Source of the DNA: Acidimicrobiaceae bacterium
GTDB lineage: Bacteria > Actinomycetota > Acidimicrobiia > Acidimicrobiales > RAAP-2
Assembly: GCA_003161255.1 (NCBI GenBank)
Contig: PMOQ01000072.1
Span: 1 to 41,590, forward strand
Direction of reading: 5' to 3'
DNA length: 41,590 nt
This document shows, one piece after another, positions 1 through 7,239 of this stretch. The position numbers were made by a program, and so were the translations under genes. Positions within the stretch are counted from its first letter, which is position 1, and each line of letters starts with the position of its first letter. The notes beneath the pieces are model-generated. The model worked only from the letters and a program-made list of their open reading frames with translations. It did no database searches and was not told the origin of the DNA.

Positions 1-120
1 GCACGCGAGGTTGCACGCGTACGTCAACTCCCAGGTCAGGCAGATCGGTGCCTCGAGGCCATGCGAGAGCCGGTCTCGTAGCCCCGAGGTCTTCGACCTT
101 GTACGGGTCTCAACGGGCAT
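1..120 (-). CDS. mftC: MftC, mycofactocin radical SAM maturase (5' part only)
   Basis: The first 40 codons are present; the gene continues beyond base 1. The ATG overlaps the 3' end of mftB by 11 bp, which suggests translational coupling. The N-terminus ends in a segment reading L-T-W-E-L-T-Y-A-C-N-L-A-C, which gives the first two cysteines (residues 36 and 40) of the CxxxCxxC cluster that binds the 4Fe-4S of radical SAM enzymes. In the mycofactocin pathway MftC, using SAM, decarboxylates the C-terminal Tyr of MftA and cross-links it to the preceding Val. The identification rests on this motif plus the mftA-mftB context. The third cysteine and the SPASM domain lie outside the window. Confidence 0.88.
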   Translation of the reverse strand, partial: MPVETRTRSKTSGLRDRLSHGLEAPICLTWELTYACNLAC

Positions 121-409
121 CGATCACCTCGGAAGCGGCGAGACCGGCGAGCGCCCGCTCGTAGGAGGGGCGCTGCGCGGGGGTGGTCTTGGCGTCGAGC
201 GCGTCGCTCGCGCTGTCGAAGGATTCAAGGGCCTCGACGAGCTCGACGAGGGTCCGTGAACGAAGGAACACCAGCCGGCGGTTGCCGTAGTGGTAGGCGA
301 GCGCCCCGAACGACTCGTCTCGAAGAGCCACCTGGTGGTGCAGCCGCCAGGGGCGATCGGGGTCGAACGCCTTGGGCAGTGTCGTGGTCGCGTCGCCCGG
401 CGAGCTCAC
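110..409 (-). CDS. mftB: MftB, mycofactocin precursor-binding chaperone
   Basis: A protein of about 99 residues with the MftB pattern: F-D-P-D-R-P-W-R-L-H near the N-terminus followed by V-A-L-R and F-G-A-L-A-Y-H-Y-G-N-R-R-L. MftB is a small PqqD-like peptide-recognition protein that delivers MftA to MftC. The chosen start is a GTG four bases after the mftA stop, so the genes are tightly coupled. An ATG at 436 is in frame but would run back into mftA and adds a non-conserved leader. The 3' end overlaps mftC. Order and strand (A, B, C) match known mycofactocin operons. Confidence 0.9.
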   Translation of the reverse strand: MSSPGDATTTLPKAFDPDRPWRLHHQVALRDESFGALAYHYGNRRLVFLRSRTLVELVEALESFDSASDALDAKTTPAQRPSYERALAGLAASEVIDAR

Positions 410-413
410 CCGC

Positions 414-530
414 TCAGTAGACCCCGCACATGCCATCGATGGAGATCTCCTCGACCAGGACGTCCTCGGCTTCGGCGTCCTCGTCGTCCTCGGGCTCGAT
501 GGCGGTCAACGCGTCGTCGATCTGGGTCAT
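414..530 (-). CDS. mftA: MftA, mycofactocin precursor peptide (38 aa)
   Basis: A very short gene encoding 38 residues. It begins M-T-Q-I-D-D-A-L, has a highly acidic middle (D/E/A-rich, residues 12-28) and ends in I-D-G-M-C-G-V-Y, the hallmark C-terminus of mycofactocin precursors. The last two residues, Val37 and Tyr38, are the ones converted to the redox-active core. A perfect AGGAGG sits 4 bases before the ATG (complement of 531-540), so this is a genuine, strongly translated gene. It lies 4 bp ahead of mftB. The acidic leader is expected to bind MftB. Length and ending fit the family closely. Confidence 0.95.
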   Translation of the reverse strand: MTQIDDALTAIEPEDDEDAEAEDVLVEEISIDGMCGVY

Positions 531-662
531 CGGTCCTCCTCGCAAGCCATGGGCTCCGCTCGACCTTCGATCTACAGGTCGGCGCCTCGTGCCTCCCCGA
601 GCCTACTTCGGGCCGCGATCGGGGCCGTGGTCCGGTCGGTGGGGTCCGCTGGGCCCGTGCAC

Positions 663-678
663 GCTCCGCCTACGGAGC
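663..678. terminator. Small hairpin at the end of the HAD gene
   Basis: A 6-bp perfect stem with a CCTA loop covers the HAD hydrolase stop codon. There is no U-tract, so termination is uncertain. It could partly separate the hydrolase pair from mftA, which starts 139 bp downstream on the same strand. Confidence 0.25.
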
Positions 679-1419
679 CGGCGCCGGTGCCGCCGATCGG
701 AGCACCGGCCACTCCAAGAGCTCGGTCAAGGACGCGACCCGGTGGCCGTTCGGTGGGATGTCGGGCGGCCCGGTGCCGGCGGAGTCCTCGGCGCGCCAAA
801 GGTGTGCCGCGGCCATGCCGGATTCGAGCGGCCCGATGACGTCTGGGTGGACCGAGTCGCCGACGAACAGGGACTCCCCGGGCGACACCCCGAGGGCCTC
901 GGTGACCGCCGCGAAGATCCGCGGATGGGGCTTGCGCGCACCGGCTCGGGCCGAGGTGACGGCCGTGTCGACAAGATTGAGGAGCCCGGCCTGGGAGAGG
1001 TGGGCATCGAGCTCCCAACCCCAGTTCGAACACACGCCGATGCGAAAGCCACGAGCGCGCAATGCGAGCAACGTGGGAGCGGCATCGCGATAGGCGACCA
1101 CCGGTGACGTATCGAGCGCCCGCAGGGCGTCGACGATCCGTTCGACGTCGTCCAGGCGAACCTCGCAGGCCGAGGCGAGCTCGCCGAGCCGGAACCGCAC
1201 CCACGCCTCGTAAGTGGTCTTGTCGGTGGAGTGCTCGACGTGCTCGACGCCGTTGTAGCGCGCGAAGTAGTCGGACTCCGTCGCTGCATCCAACCGGTAG
1301 CCGTGCTTCGCAAAGACCGCCGGGTACTCCGAGAGCACCCCGTCGGGATGACGAGCGATCGTCCCGAAGAAGTCGAAGATCACGGCCCGCAGCCCCACCT
1401 GATCCTGCCGCGCGCTCAC
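670..1419 (-). CDS. HAD-superfamily hydrolase
   Basis: 249 residues with the full HAD motif set. Motif I is D-F-F-G-T near residue 16 (nucleophile Asp in V-I-F-D-F-F-G-T). Motif II is C-S-N-W-G, motif III is the Lys in A-R-K-P-H-P-R-I-F, and motif IV is V-G-D-S-V-H-P-D. This looks like a HAD-IA phosphatase or haloacid-dehalogenase-type enzyme; the substrate cannot be read from sequence. The GTG start overlaps the stop of the upstream beta-lactamase-like gene (GTGA), so the two are co-translated. It lies immediately upstream of mftA on the same strand. Whether it shares a transcript with the mycofactocin genes is unknown. Confidence 0.85.
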   Translation of the reverse strand: MSARQDQVGLRAVIFDFFGTIARHPDGVLSEYPAVFAKHGYRLDAATESDYFARYNGVEHVEHSTDKTTYEAWVRFRLGELASACEVRLDDVERIVDALRALDTSPVVAYRDAAPTLLALRARGFRIGVCSNWGWELDAHLSQAGLLNLVDTAVTSARAGARKPHPRIFAAVTEALGVSPGESLFVGDSVHPDVIGPLESGMAAAHLWRAEDSAGTGPPDIPPNGHRVASLTELLEWPVLRSAAPAPAP

Positions 1420-2558
1420 AGGGACGAGTACACCGCTCGTTCCACGGCTCGAAATGCCTCGAGTGACGGCCTATCGAAGAACGGCAGGACCTGGGTGGCG
1501 AACACGCCCGCAACCTGGGTGGCCGGGTCGATCCAGTAGTAGGTGTTGGCCAGCCCGGCCCACATCATCGAGCCGGGGGCCCGGCCCTCCGGCGTAGTCT
1601 CTGGGTTGAGCAGAAAGCTCAATCCGAATTGCTGGCCGCCCCCAAGGTCAACCTCGTTGGACAAGATGGGGTTCACCGCGTGCCACCCACCGACGTCCAG
1701 GGTTCCGATCTGGTTGGTACCCATCTCGCGCACGGAGTCAGCGGTGATGATTCTCGTCCCCTCGAGCGCGCCGCCACCGAGCATCATGCGCGCGAAGCGC
1801 AGATAGTCGACGACGGTGCCGTAGAGGCCGCCGCCCGCCATTAGAAACTCGGGGTCCTCCTTGGTCTCGAACGGGACCGGGGCCAAACCGTCGGGCGTGC
1901 GCAGGTGCATGTCGGCCGTGCGGGACCGGCCGGCCGCATCCCGACCGAATCCGGTGTCGGGCATTCCGAGCGGCTCGAAGATGGCCGATCGGAGGTGGTC
2001 GTCCAAGCGCGTCTTTGTAGCCGCCTCGACAACTTGGCCGGCCCAGTCGATGTTGATGCCGTAGGCCCAGCGGTCACCCGGGTCAAAGAGCAACGGCTGT
2101 TCATATGCGGCCGCGGTCCCGTCGACGATCGACGGCAGACCCTGCTCGGCAACGAAGCGGGCGATCAGCGGATCGGTGAAGTCGTAGCCGAAGCCCGCCG
2201 TGTGTGACAGCAGGTGGCGCAGCGTGATCGGACGGGCCGGGGGTCGCAGCTTCGGCGAACCGTCATCGTCGAACCCGTCGAGCACCTGGGCCTCGGCCAG
2301 GTAGGGCACCAGTTCGTGGCATGGCTGATCCAGCGCGACCCGTCCCTGCTCGACCAGCTGCATCGCCGCGACGGCGGTGACCGCCTTGGTCATGGACGCG
2401 ATCCAGACGATCGAGTCCGGGGTCATCTCGGTTCCCTCGGACCGTTGGCCCGCCGCGGCGGCGAAGGTTCCCGTGGGCGTCGCGACGGCCGCCGCCGCCT
2501 CGATCAGGTCCCCGCCGGCCACGGCTTCCCCGAGGATTCGTTCGAGCTCGCTCTGCAT
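1416..2558 (-). CDS. Serine beta-lactamase-like hydrolase (class C/esterase fold)
   Basis: About 380 residues of the beta-lactamase-related (PF00144-type) serine hydrolase family. The S-x-x-K motif is S-M-T-K in I-A-S-M-T-K-A-V near residue 55. A Y-x-N-like element is Y-G-I-N in R-W-A-Y-G-I-N. H-T-A-G-F-G-Y follows L-R-H-L-L-S, as in EstB-like esterases. There is no signal peptide, so it is probably cytoplasmic, which argues for an esterase or amidase role over antibiotic resistance. Two adjacent ATGs occur. The second (2558) has an AGGGGG box at better spacing than the first (2561). It is coupled to the HAD gene by a 4-bp overlap and is divergent from mftF. Confidence 0.85.
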   Translation of the reverse strand: MQSELERILGEAVAGGDLIEAAAAVATPTGTFAAAAGQRSEGTEMTPDSIVWIASMTKAVTAVAAMQLVEQGRVALDQPCHELVPYLAEAQVLDGFDDDGSPKLRPPARPITLRHLLSHTAGFGYDFTDPLIARFVAEQGLPSIVDGTAAAYEQPLLFDPGDRWAYGINIDWAGQVVEAATKTRLDDHLRSAIFEPLGMPDTGFGRDAAGRSRTADMHLRTPDGLAPVPFETKEDPEFLMAGGGLYGTVVDYLRFARMMLGGGALEGTRIITADSVREMGTNQIGTLDVGGWHAVNPILSNEVDLGGGQQFGLSFLLNPETTPEGRAPGSMMWAGLANTYYWIDPATQVAGVFATQVLPFFDRPSLEAFRAVERAVYSSL

Positions 2559-2750
2559 CATTCCCCCTGGCACCGGGCTCGGGTCCGATGCCCCAGTTCG
2601 CCGCACGTTATCGGTGGCGACCGGGGAGGAGCGGGCGCCCGAAGAGGCGCTCGGCCTCTGGAGAGCGGCTGACAAGATGGCCCCGTGCCCACGTTCGCCC
2701 GGACCGACCGGAGCCCGGATCCGGTTCGCCCCGCCCCGAGGGGCCAGGCG

Positions 2751-4175
2751 ATGCTGCCGGTCGGGTTCGGATTGGCCCCTGACCGCGAACTCCAGGTCCT
2801 CGCCGACGGGCGGGCGCTCCTGGGCGGGAGCCCGATGCGATTGGTGCGACTCCGACCCCGAGCTGCGGCGATGGCACGGCGATGGCTCGATGGGGAGGCC
2901 GTGGAGAACCGCCGGGCCGACAGGGTCGTCGCACGACGCCTCGTGTCCGCGGGCCTCTTGCACCCGCGGCCGTCGCGCCTGTCGCCGGGCGTGTTGGTGA
3001 CCGTCGTGGTCCCGGTGCGGAACAGGCCCGAGCTCCTCATCCGACTGCTCGGATCGCTCGGCGACACGGCGTGCGTCGTGGTCGACGACTGCTCGCTGCG
3101 TCGGGACGAGATCGAGAAGGCGGCGAGAGATGCCGGCGCGGAGTACGTCCGGCTCGACTCGCACTCGGGACCGGCCGCCGCGCGCAACGCCGGCATGGCT
3201 CGGGTTCTGTCGCCGCTCGTGGCCTTCGTCGACTCCGACTGCACGGTCCATCCCGCGTGGCTCGACGGCCTCGTCGGGCACTTCGCCGACCCACGGGTCG
3301 CGCTCGTCGCGCCCCGCGTCGTCACGCCGGCCGGGCCCTCTTGGCTGGCCCGCTACGAGTCGGCGTGCTCACCGCTCGACCTCGGCACCGCCGAAGGACG
3401 CGTGGCACCGGGAACGCGCGTCTCCTATGTCCCCTCGGCCGCGATCGTCGTCCGGCGGGCGGCCATGGCCGGTGCGTGCTTCGACGAACGGCTCGGCGCA
3501 GGCGAGGACGTCGACCTCGTGTGGCGACTCGTCGAAGCCGGTTGGGACGTGCGCTACGTGCCCACCGTCGAGGTGAGCCACGCGTCCGACCTGCGGCTGT
3601 CCGAATGGCTGGCCCGTCGAGCCCTCTACGGCTCGACCGCCGGACCACTGTCCCGGCGGCACCGGGGGGCGCTGGCGCCGGCGCGAATCTCGCCGACCGC
3701 CGCGGCGACATGGGGACTGCTGCTCGCGCGTCGGCCGCTGGCCGCCGTCGGCATCGCGGGTGGGTCCGCGGCCGTCCTGGCCAGTCGGCTCACCGGGGTG
3801 GTCGACGACCCGTTCGCCGCCGCGACCAAGCTCTCGCTTGTCGGAACCGTGCGGTCGGCCGCTCCCGCAGTCTCGGGACTGGCCCGCGCCTGGGGGCCGG
3901 TCCTGTTCGTGTCGCTCTTCGTTCGCCGGCTCGGGCGGCTCCGGTGGGCGGTCGTGGGCGCCTTGGCCGTGTCGACGGCCCGCGACTGGGGATCACGGCC
4001 CGTAGGGCTCGATCCGCTCAGCTACCTGTCCGTCCGGGTCGCCGACGACCTCGCCTATGGCACCGGGGTTTGGTGGGGCTGCTGGAGGGCACGCACGGTG
4101 CGGCCTCTCGTGCCGGCCATTGCGACGACGGCTCGGCGGGGCCGACCCGAGACACCGCCCTCGCAGGATCGCTAG
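2751..4175 (+). CDS. mftF: MftF, mycofactocin glycosyltransferase
   Basis: About 474 residues. The N-terminus (L-P-V-G-F-G-L, then L-L-G-G-S-P-M-R-L-V-R-L) matches the MftF-specific leader. A GT-A family 2 domain follows: V-V-V-P-V-R-N-R near residue 84, V-V-V-D-D-C, G-P-A-A-A-R-N-A-G, and the D-x-D-type V-D-S-D-C near residue 160. The C-terminal third is hydrophobic and likely membrane-associated. MftF attaches beta-1,4-glucose units to (pre)mycofactocin. The start is ATG 2751, preceded by a purine-rich GAGGGG. An in-frame GTG at 2685 would add 22 non-conserved residues. It is divergent from the beta-lactamase gene and convergent with mftD (16-bp gap). Confidence 0.85.
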   Translation: MLPVGFGLAPDRELQVLADGRALLGGSPMRLVRLRPRAAAMARRWLDGEAVENRRADRVVARRLVSAGLLHPRPSRLSPGVLVTVVVPVRNRPELLIRLLGSLGDTACVVVDDCSLRRDEIEKAARDAGAEYVRLDSHSGPAAARNAGMARVLSPLVAFVDSDCTVHPAWLDGLVGHFADPRVALVAPRVVTPAGPSWLARYESACSPLDLGTAEGRVAPGTRVSYVPSAAIVVRRAAMAGACFDERLGAGEDVDLVWRLVEAGWDVRYVPTVEVSHASDLRLSEWLARRALYGSTAGPLSRRHRGALAPARISPTAAATWGLLLARRPLAAVGIAGGSAAVLASRLTGVVDDPFAAATKLSLVGTVRSAAPAVSGLARAWGPVLFVSLFVRRLGRLRWAVVGALAVSTARDWGSRPVGLDPLSYLSVRVADDLAYGTGVWWGCWRARTVRPLVPAIATTARRGRPETPPSQDR

Positions 4176-4191
4176 CCGAGCGGGATGGCGC

Positions 4192-5373
4192 TCACTCCGG
4201 ACCCGTACCCAACTCGCGAGCGAAGCCCTCCGGCACGATCACGTCGGCCGGCGTCAGCTCGGCCACCGTTGAGCGGCCGAGGCCGAGCATGGCCGAATCG
4301 ATCCCGCCGCGAATGACGTCGAGGACGTTCTCGACGCCGGCCTGGCCGTTCGCGGCCAGGCCCCACAGGTAGGCGCGGCCGATCATGACCGCCTTCGCGC
4401 CGAGGGCGAGCGCCTTGATCACATCGCTGCCGCGGCGGACCCCGCCGTCGAGCACCACGTCGACCCGGTCGCCGACCGCATCCGCGACGGCTGGGAGCGC
4501 CCGGATCGTCGCCGGGGTCGTGTCGAGGTTGTTGCCCCCGTGATTGGAGACCGAGATCGCGGTCACCCCGGCGTCAACGGCACGCCGGGCGTCGTCGACG
4601 CGCATGACGCCCTTCAACATGAACGGGCCACCCCATTGCTTCGCCAACCACGCCACGTCGTCCCAACTGGGCGGCGGCGTCTGCATCCACTCCCCGTAGG
4701 CGCCGAAGAAGGTCGGCGGCGGCTCACCGGGTGCGGCCATGTTGGGGACCGTGAGGTTCGGAAGGTGCCCCGATCTGACAAACGCGGCGAGCCACCGGGG
4801 TCGGCGCAGCACCTCGGGAGCGAATCGCACCATCTCCCTGAGGTTGAGCCGTTCGGGGATGTGCGGGCTGCCCCAGTCACGACCGTTGGAGAACGACCAG
4901 TCGAAGGTGGCGATGAGGCCGACCGCGCCGGCGCTCCGAGCCCGCTCGATGCGCGCCGCGATTCGCTCGCGCGTCCCGCACCAGTAGAGCTGGAAGAACG
5001 TCTGGGGATTGGCCGCGACCACCTCTTCTATGGGCTTGCTGGCGAACGAGCTGAGGCCGATCGCCGTGCCCCGGGCCGCCGCTGCGCGTGCGACGGCCAC
5101 CTCTGCGTCCGGGTGGACGGCCTGCACACCGGTCGGCGACATGAGCACCGGCAGCGCCAGCGTCTGCCCCATGACCGTGACGGCCATGTCCCGTTTCTCG
5201 GGCAACCCCGCGACGTGGGGGGCAAAGCCGAGCTCACCGAAGGCGGCCAGGTTGTCGTCGATGGTGCGGCCGCGCTCAGACCCGGCCAGGAGCGCCTTGT
5301 AGACCGACGGTGGCAGGCGCTTCTGCGCGCGCCGTTGCGCCTCTGCGACCGTCTCGAACCACGACCCAGCCAT
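4192..5373 (-). CDS. mftD: MftD, FMN-dependent pre-mycofactocin synthase
   Basis: 393 residues of the FMN-dependent alpha-hydroxy-acid dehydrogenase fold. Features seen: P-T-G-V-Q-A-V near residue 83, G-L-S-S-F-A-S-K, the active-site S-N-H-G-G-N-N-L-D (His about residue 278), D-G-G-V-R-R-G-S-D, and G-R-A-Y-L-W-G-L. Lactate oxidase relatives have Arg after N-H-G-G; here it is Asn, as in MftD. The start M-A-G-S-W-F-E-T-V also matches MftD. Known MftD oxidatively deaminates the cross-linked core to give pre-mycofactocin. The gene is apart from mftABC, on the same strand, and follows the alcohol dehydrogenase after 107 bp. Confidence 0.9.
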   Translation of the reverse strand: MAGSWFETVAEAQRRAQKRLPPSVYKALLAGSERGRTIDDNLAAFGELGFAPHVAGLPEKRDMAVTVMGQTLALPVLMSPTGVQAVHPDAEVAVARAAAARGTAIGLSSFASKPIEEVVAANPQTFFQLYWCGTRERIAARIERARSAGAVGLIATFDWSFSNGRDWGSPHIPERLNLREMVRFAPEVLRRPRWLAAFVRSGHLPNLTVPNMAAPGEPPPTFFGAYGEWMQTPPPSWDDVAWLAKQWGGPFMLKGVMRVDDARRAVDAGVTAISVSNHGGNNLDTTPATIRALPAVADAVGDRVDVVLDGGVRRGSDVIKALALGAKAVMIGRAYLWGLAANGQAGVENVLDVIRGGIDSAMLGLGRSTVAELTPADVIVPEGFARELGTGPE

Positions 5374-5480
5374 CACCCGATCCTTCCACCTGCCCAGCCC
5401 CACCCACGACGTGGGAAGAGGAGGACCGCAGGTCAGCCGATCTTCGGTTGGTCGTGCCAGCGCGATTGGAGCGGTGGTGG

Positions 5481-6638
5481 TTACGAGTCCCCGGCCAGCT
5501 TCACCACGCCGCGCACGTTGCGCCCGGCGTGGAGGTCGTCGTAGCCCTCCTGGACCTGGTCGAGCGTGTACTCCTTCGTGATCAGCTCGTCGATGTCGAG
5601 CTGGCCGTTTTGGTAGAGCGATAGCAGCTTGGGCACCTGCACCCGCGGGCTGGCCGAGCCGAACACCGTCCCCAAGATGGCCTGGTTGTACATGGCCAGG
5701 TTGAACAGGTTCAGTTGAACGTCCATCTGGTCGATCCGTGCGATCGCGGTGCACACGATCCGCGCGTCCTTGGAGCCGAGCATGCACGCCGGTGCGATCA
5801 GATCGCCGGTCAGCGTGTCCGGGGTGAGCACGATGACGTCGGCCATCCGACCCTGGGTGATCTCTGCCACGAGCGGGAGGGCCTCTTGCATCGACGCTGC
5901 CGAATGGGTCGCCCCGATCTTCTTGGCCTGGTCGGTCTTGAATGGCACCGGGTCGACCGCCACGACCGCCTTGGCGCCGGCCAACCGCGCTCCCTGCAGA
6001 GCGCCGGACCCCACGCCGCCGCATCCGACCACGACCACGACCTCACCGGGCCGGGCCTTCGCCCGGTCGACGACGGAGCCGAAGCCGGTCGCGATGCCGC
6101 AGCTGATCAGCGCGGCCGCCCTGAGCGGGGCGTCCGGGGCAATCTTCACGAGCGACGCCTCGTTGACGACCATCGTCTCGGAAAAGGTACCGAGCTGGGT
6201 CATCCGCCCGAGGTTGGCCTCGCCCAGGTGGTGCCGCCAGGTCCCGTCGCTGATCATCGGCCCGGCCAGGGTGTACATGCCAAGGTCGCAGAGGTTCTGA
6301 CGGCCCGAAGCGCACCAGAAGCAGACCCCGCACGCCGGGATGAAGGAGACGGCCACGCGGTCGCCGACGGCCACGTGCTGAACCTCGGGACCGACCGCGG
6401 CCACGACGCCGGAGCCCTCGTGGCCGCCGATCACCGGGTACATCGACGAAAGGCCCATCATCTCGAGGAGCTCCGGCGGAGCGCTGATGTCACCGAGCCG
6501 GAGGTGCTCGTCGGACTGACACATGCCCGCGTAGGCCACCTGGACCTGGACCTCATGAGCGTGGGGCTCGTCGATCTCGATCTCCTCTGTCGTCCACGGC
6601 GTGCCCGCCTCGTGGCATACGGCTGCTCGGGTCTTCAT
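5481..6638 (-). CDS. NDMA-dependent (mycofactocin-associated) zinc alcohol dehydrogenase
   Basis: 385 residues of the zinc-containing MDR family. The catalytic-zinc region has C-Q-S-D-E-H and G-G-H-E-G-S-G-V-V. The structural zinc loop has C-G-V-C-F-W-C followed by Q-N-L-C. The Rossmann motif is G-C-G-G-V-G-S-G. Overall it resembles the NDMA-dependent alcohol dehydrogenases whose tightly bound NAD is recycled by mycofactocin instead of free NAD. Placement beside mftD supports this. The start is an ATG with AGGAGGG 8-9 bases upstream. It probably leads a transcript that includes mftD. The divergent marR gene lies 142 bp away and could regulate it. Confidence 0.85.
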   Translation of the reverse strand: MKTRAAVCHEAGTPWTTEEIEIDEPHAHEVQVQVAYAGMCQSDEHLRLGDISAPPELLEMMGLSSMYPVIGGHEGSGVVAAVGPEVQHVAVGDRVAVSFIPACGVCFWCASGRQNLCDLGMYTLAGPMISDGTWRHHLGEANLGRMTQLGTFSETMVVNEASLVKIAPDAPLRAAALISCGIATGFGSVVDRAKARPGEVVVVVGCGGVGSGALQGARLAGAKAVVAVDPVPFKTDQAKKIGATHSAASMQEALPLVAEITQGRMADVIVLTPDTLTGDLIAPACMLGSKDARIVCTAIARIDQMDVQLNLFNLAMYNQAILGTVFGSASPRVQVPKLLSLYQNGQLDIDELITKEYTLDQVQEGYDDLHAGRNVRGVVKLAGDS

Positions 6639-6741
6639 TTCGGCGTCCCTCCTGGTGCGAGTACTGCTTAAGTATCGCCCCGCGACGACCCCCGGACAAC
6701 AGGGATGGGCCGGACGCGGGTACGGCCCCGGTACCGGGTCA

Positions 6742-6780
6742 TTACTTGAACCGCCCAGATCTGTTAGATACCCTAATAGT
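6742..6780 (+). promoter_or_regulatory. Candidate marR promoter and operator
   Basis: A TTAG-N5-CTAA dyad (6764-6767 and 6773-6776) overlaps a -10-like TAGATA (6765-6770). It lies directly in front of the marR ATG, where no Shine-Dalgarno sequence is visible, so the transcript may be nearly leaderless. Such a site would allow MarR autoregulation. It lies in the gap shared with the divergent alcohol dehydrogenase. This is pattern-based only. Confidence 0.35.
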
Positions 6781-7239
6781 ATGAGCATCGAACAGCTGGA
6801 GACCCAGCCGAGACTCCACAACCCCGGCCGGACCGCGGCCTGGTTGTCCAAGCAGGTCGAGCTGGGCCTGACCGTGGCGGACCTGTCCCTCTCCCAGTAC
6901 CGGATCCTCGGCATTCTCGACGAGGGCTCCGCGATGTCCTCGTCACTGGCCGAGCGCCTGGCCGTTCGGCCGCCGAGCGTCACTGCCGTGATCGACGGGC
7001 TGGTGGCCCGGGGGCTGGTGGTGCGCACCCACAGCGAAGACGACCGTCGGCGCATCTCGCTCGGCATGACGCCCCAGGGGCAGGCGGTGCTCCAGGCGGC
7101 CGACCGGGCGGTCAACGACCGGCTGGTGTCGATCGCCGCCGGACTCGGGAACGCCCGGTCGAGCACGAGGGCACTGGACAACCTGGCCCTCTGGCATGAG
7201 GCGCTCGTCATCCACCGAGCCTCGCGAGTGCCCAAATGA
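6781..7239 (+). CDS. MarR-family transcriptional regulator
   Basis: 152 residues with a MarR winged helix-turn-helix. L-S-L-S-Q-Y-R-I-L-G-I-L opens the DNA-binding domain. A-E-R-L-A-V-R-P-P-S-V-T-A-V-I-D-G-L is the recognition helix region (about residues 57-76). The wing follows as the typical D-D-R-R-R-I-S-L. The stop overlaps the start of the first ABC exporter gene (ATGA), so it is the first gene of a three-gene unit. This arrangement usually means a drug- or lipid-responsive repressor of the exporter. The ligand is unknown. Confidence 0.9.
   Translation: MSIEQLETQPRLHNPGRTAAWLSKQVELGLTVADLSLSQYRILGILDEGSAMSSSLAERLAVRPPSVTAVIDGLVARGLVVRTHSEDDRRRISLGMTPQGQAVLQAADRAVNDRLVSIAAGLGNARSSTRALDNLALWHEALVIHRASRVPK

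Noticed and set aside
2559-3281. Long N-terminal extension of the beta-lactamase-like gene
   Set aside because: It lies opposite mftF, lacks homology and is Arg/Gly/Pro-rich. The family starts near the ATG pair at 2556-2561.
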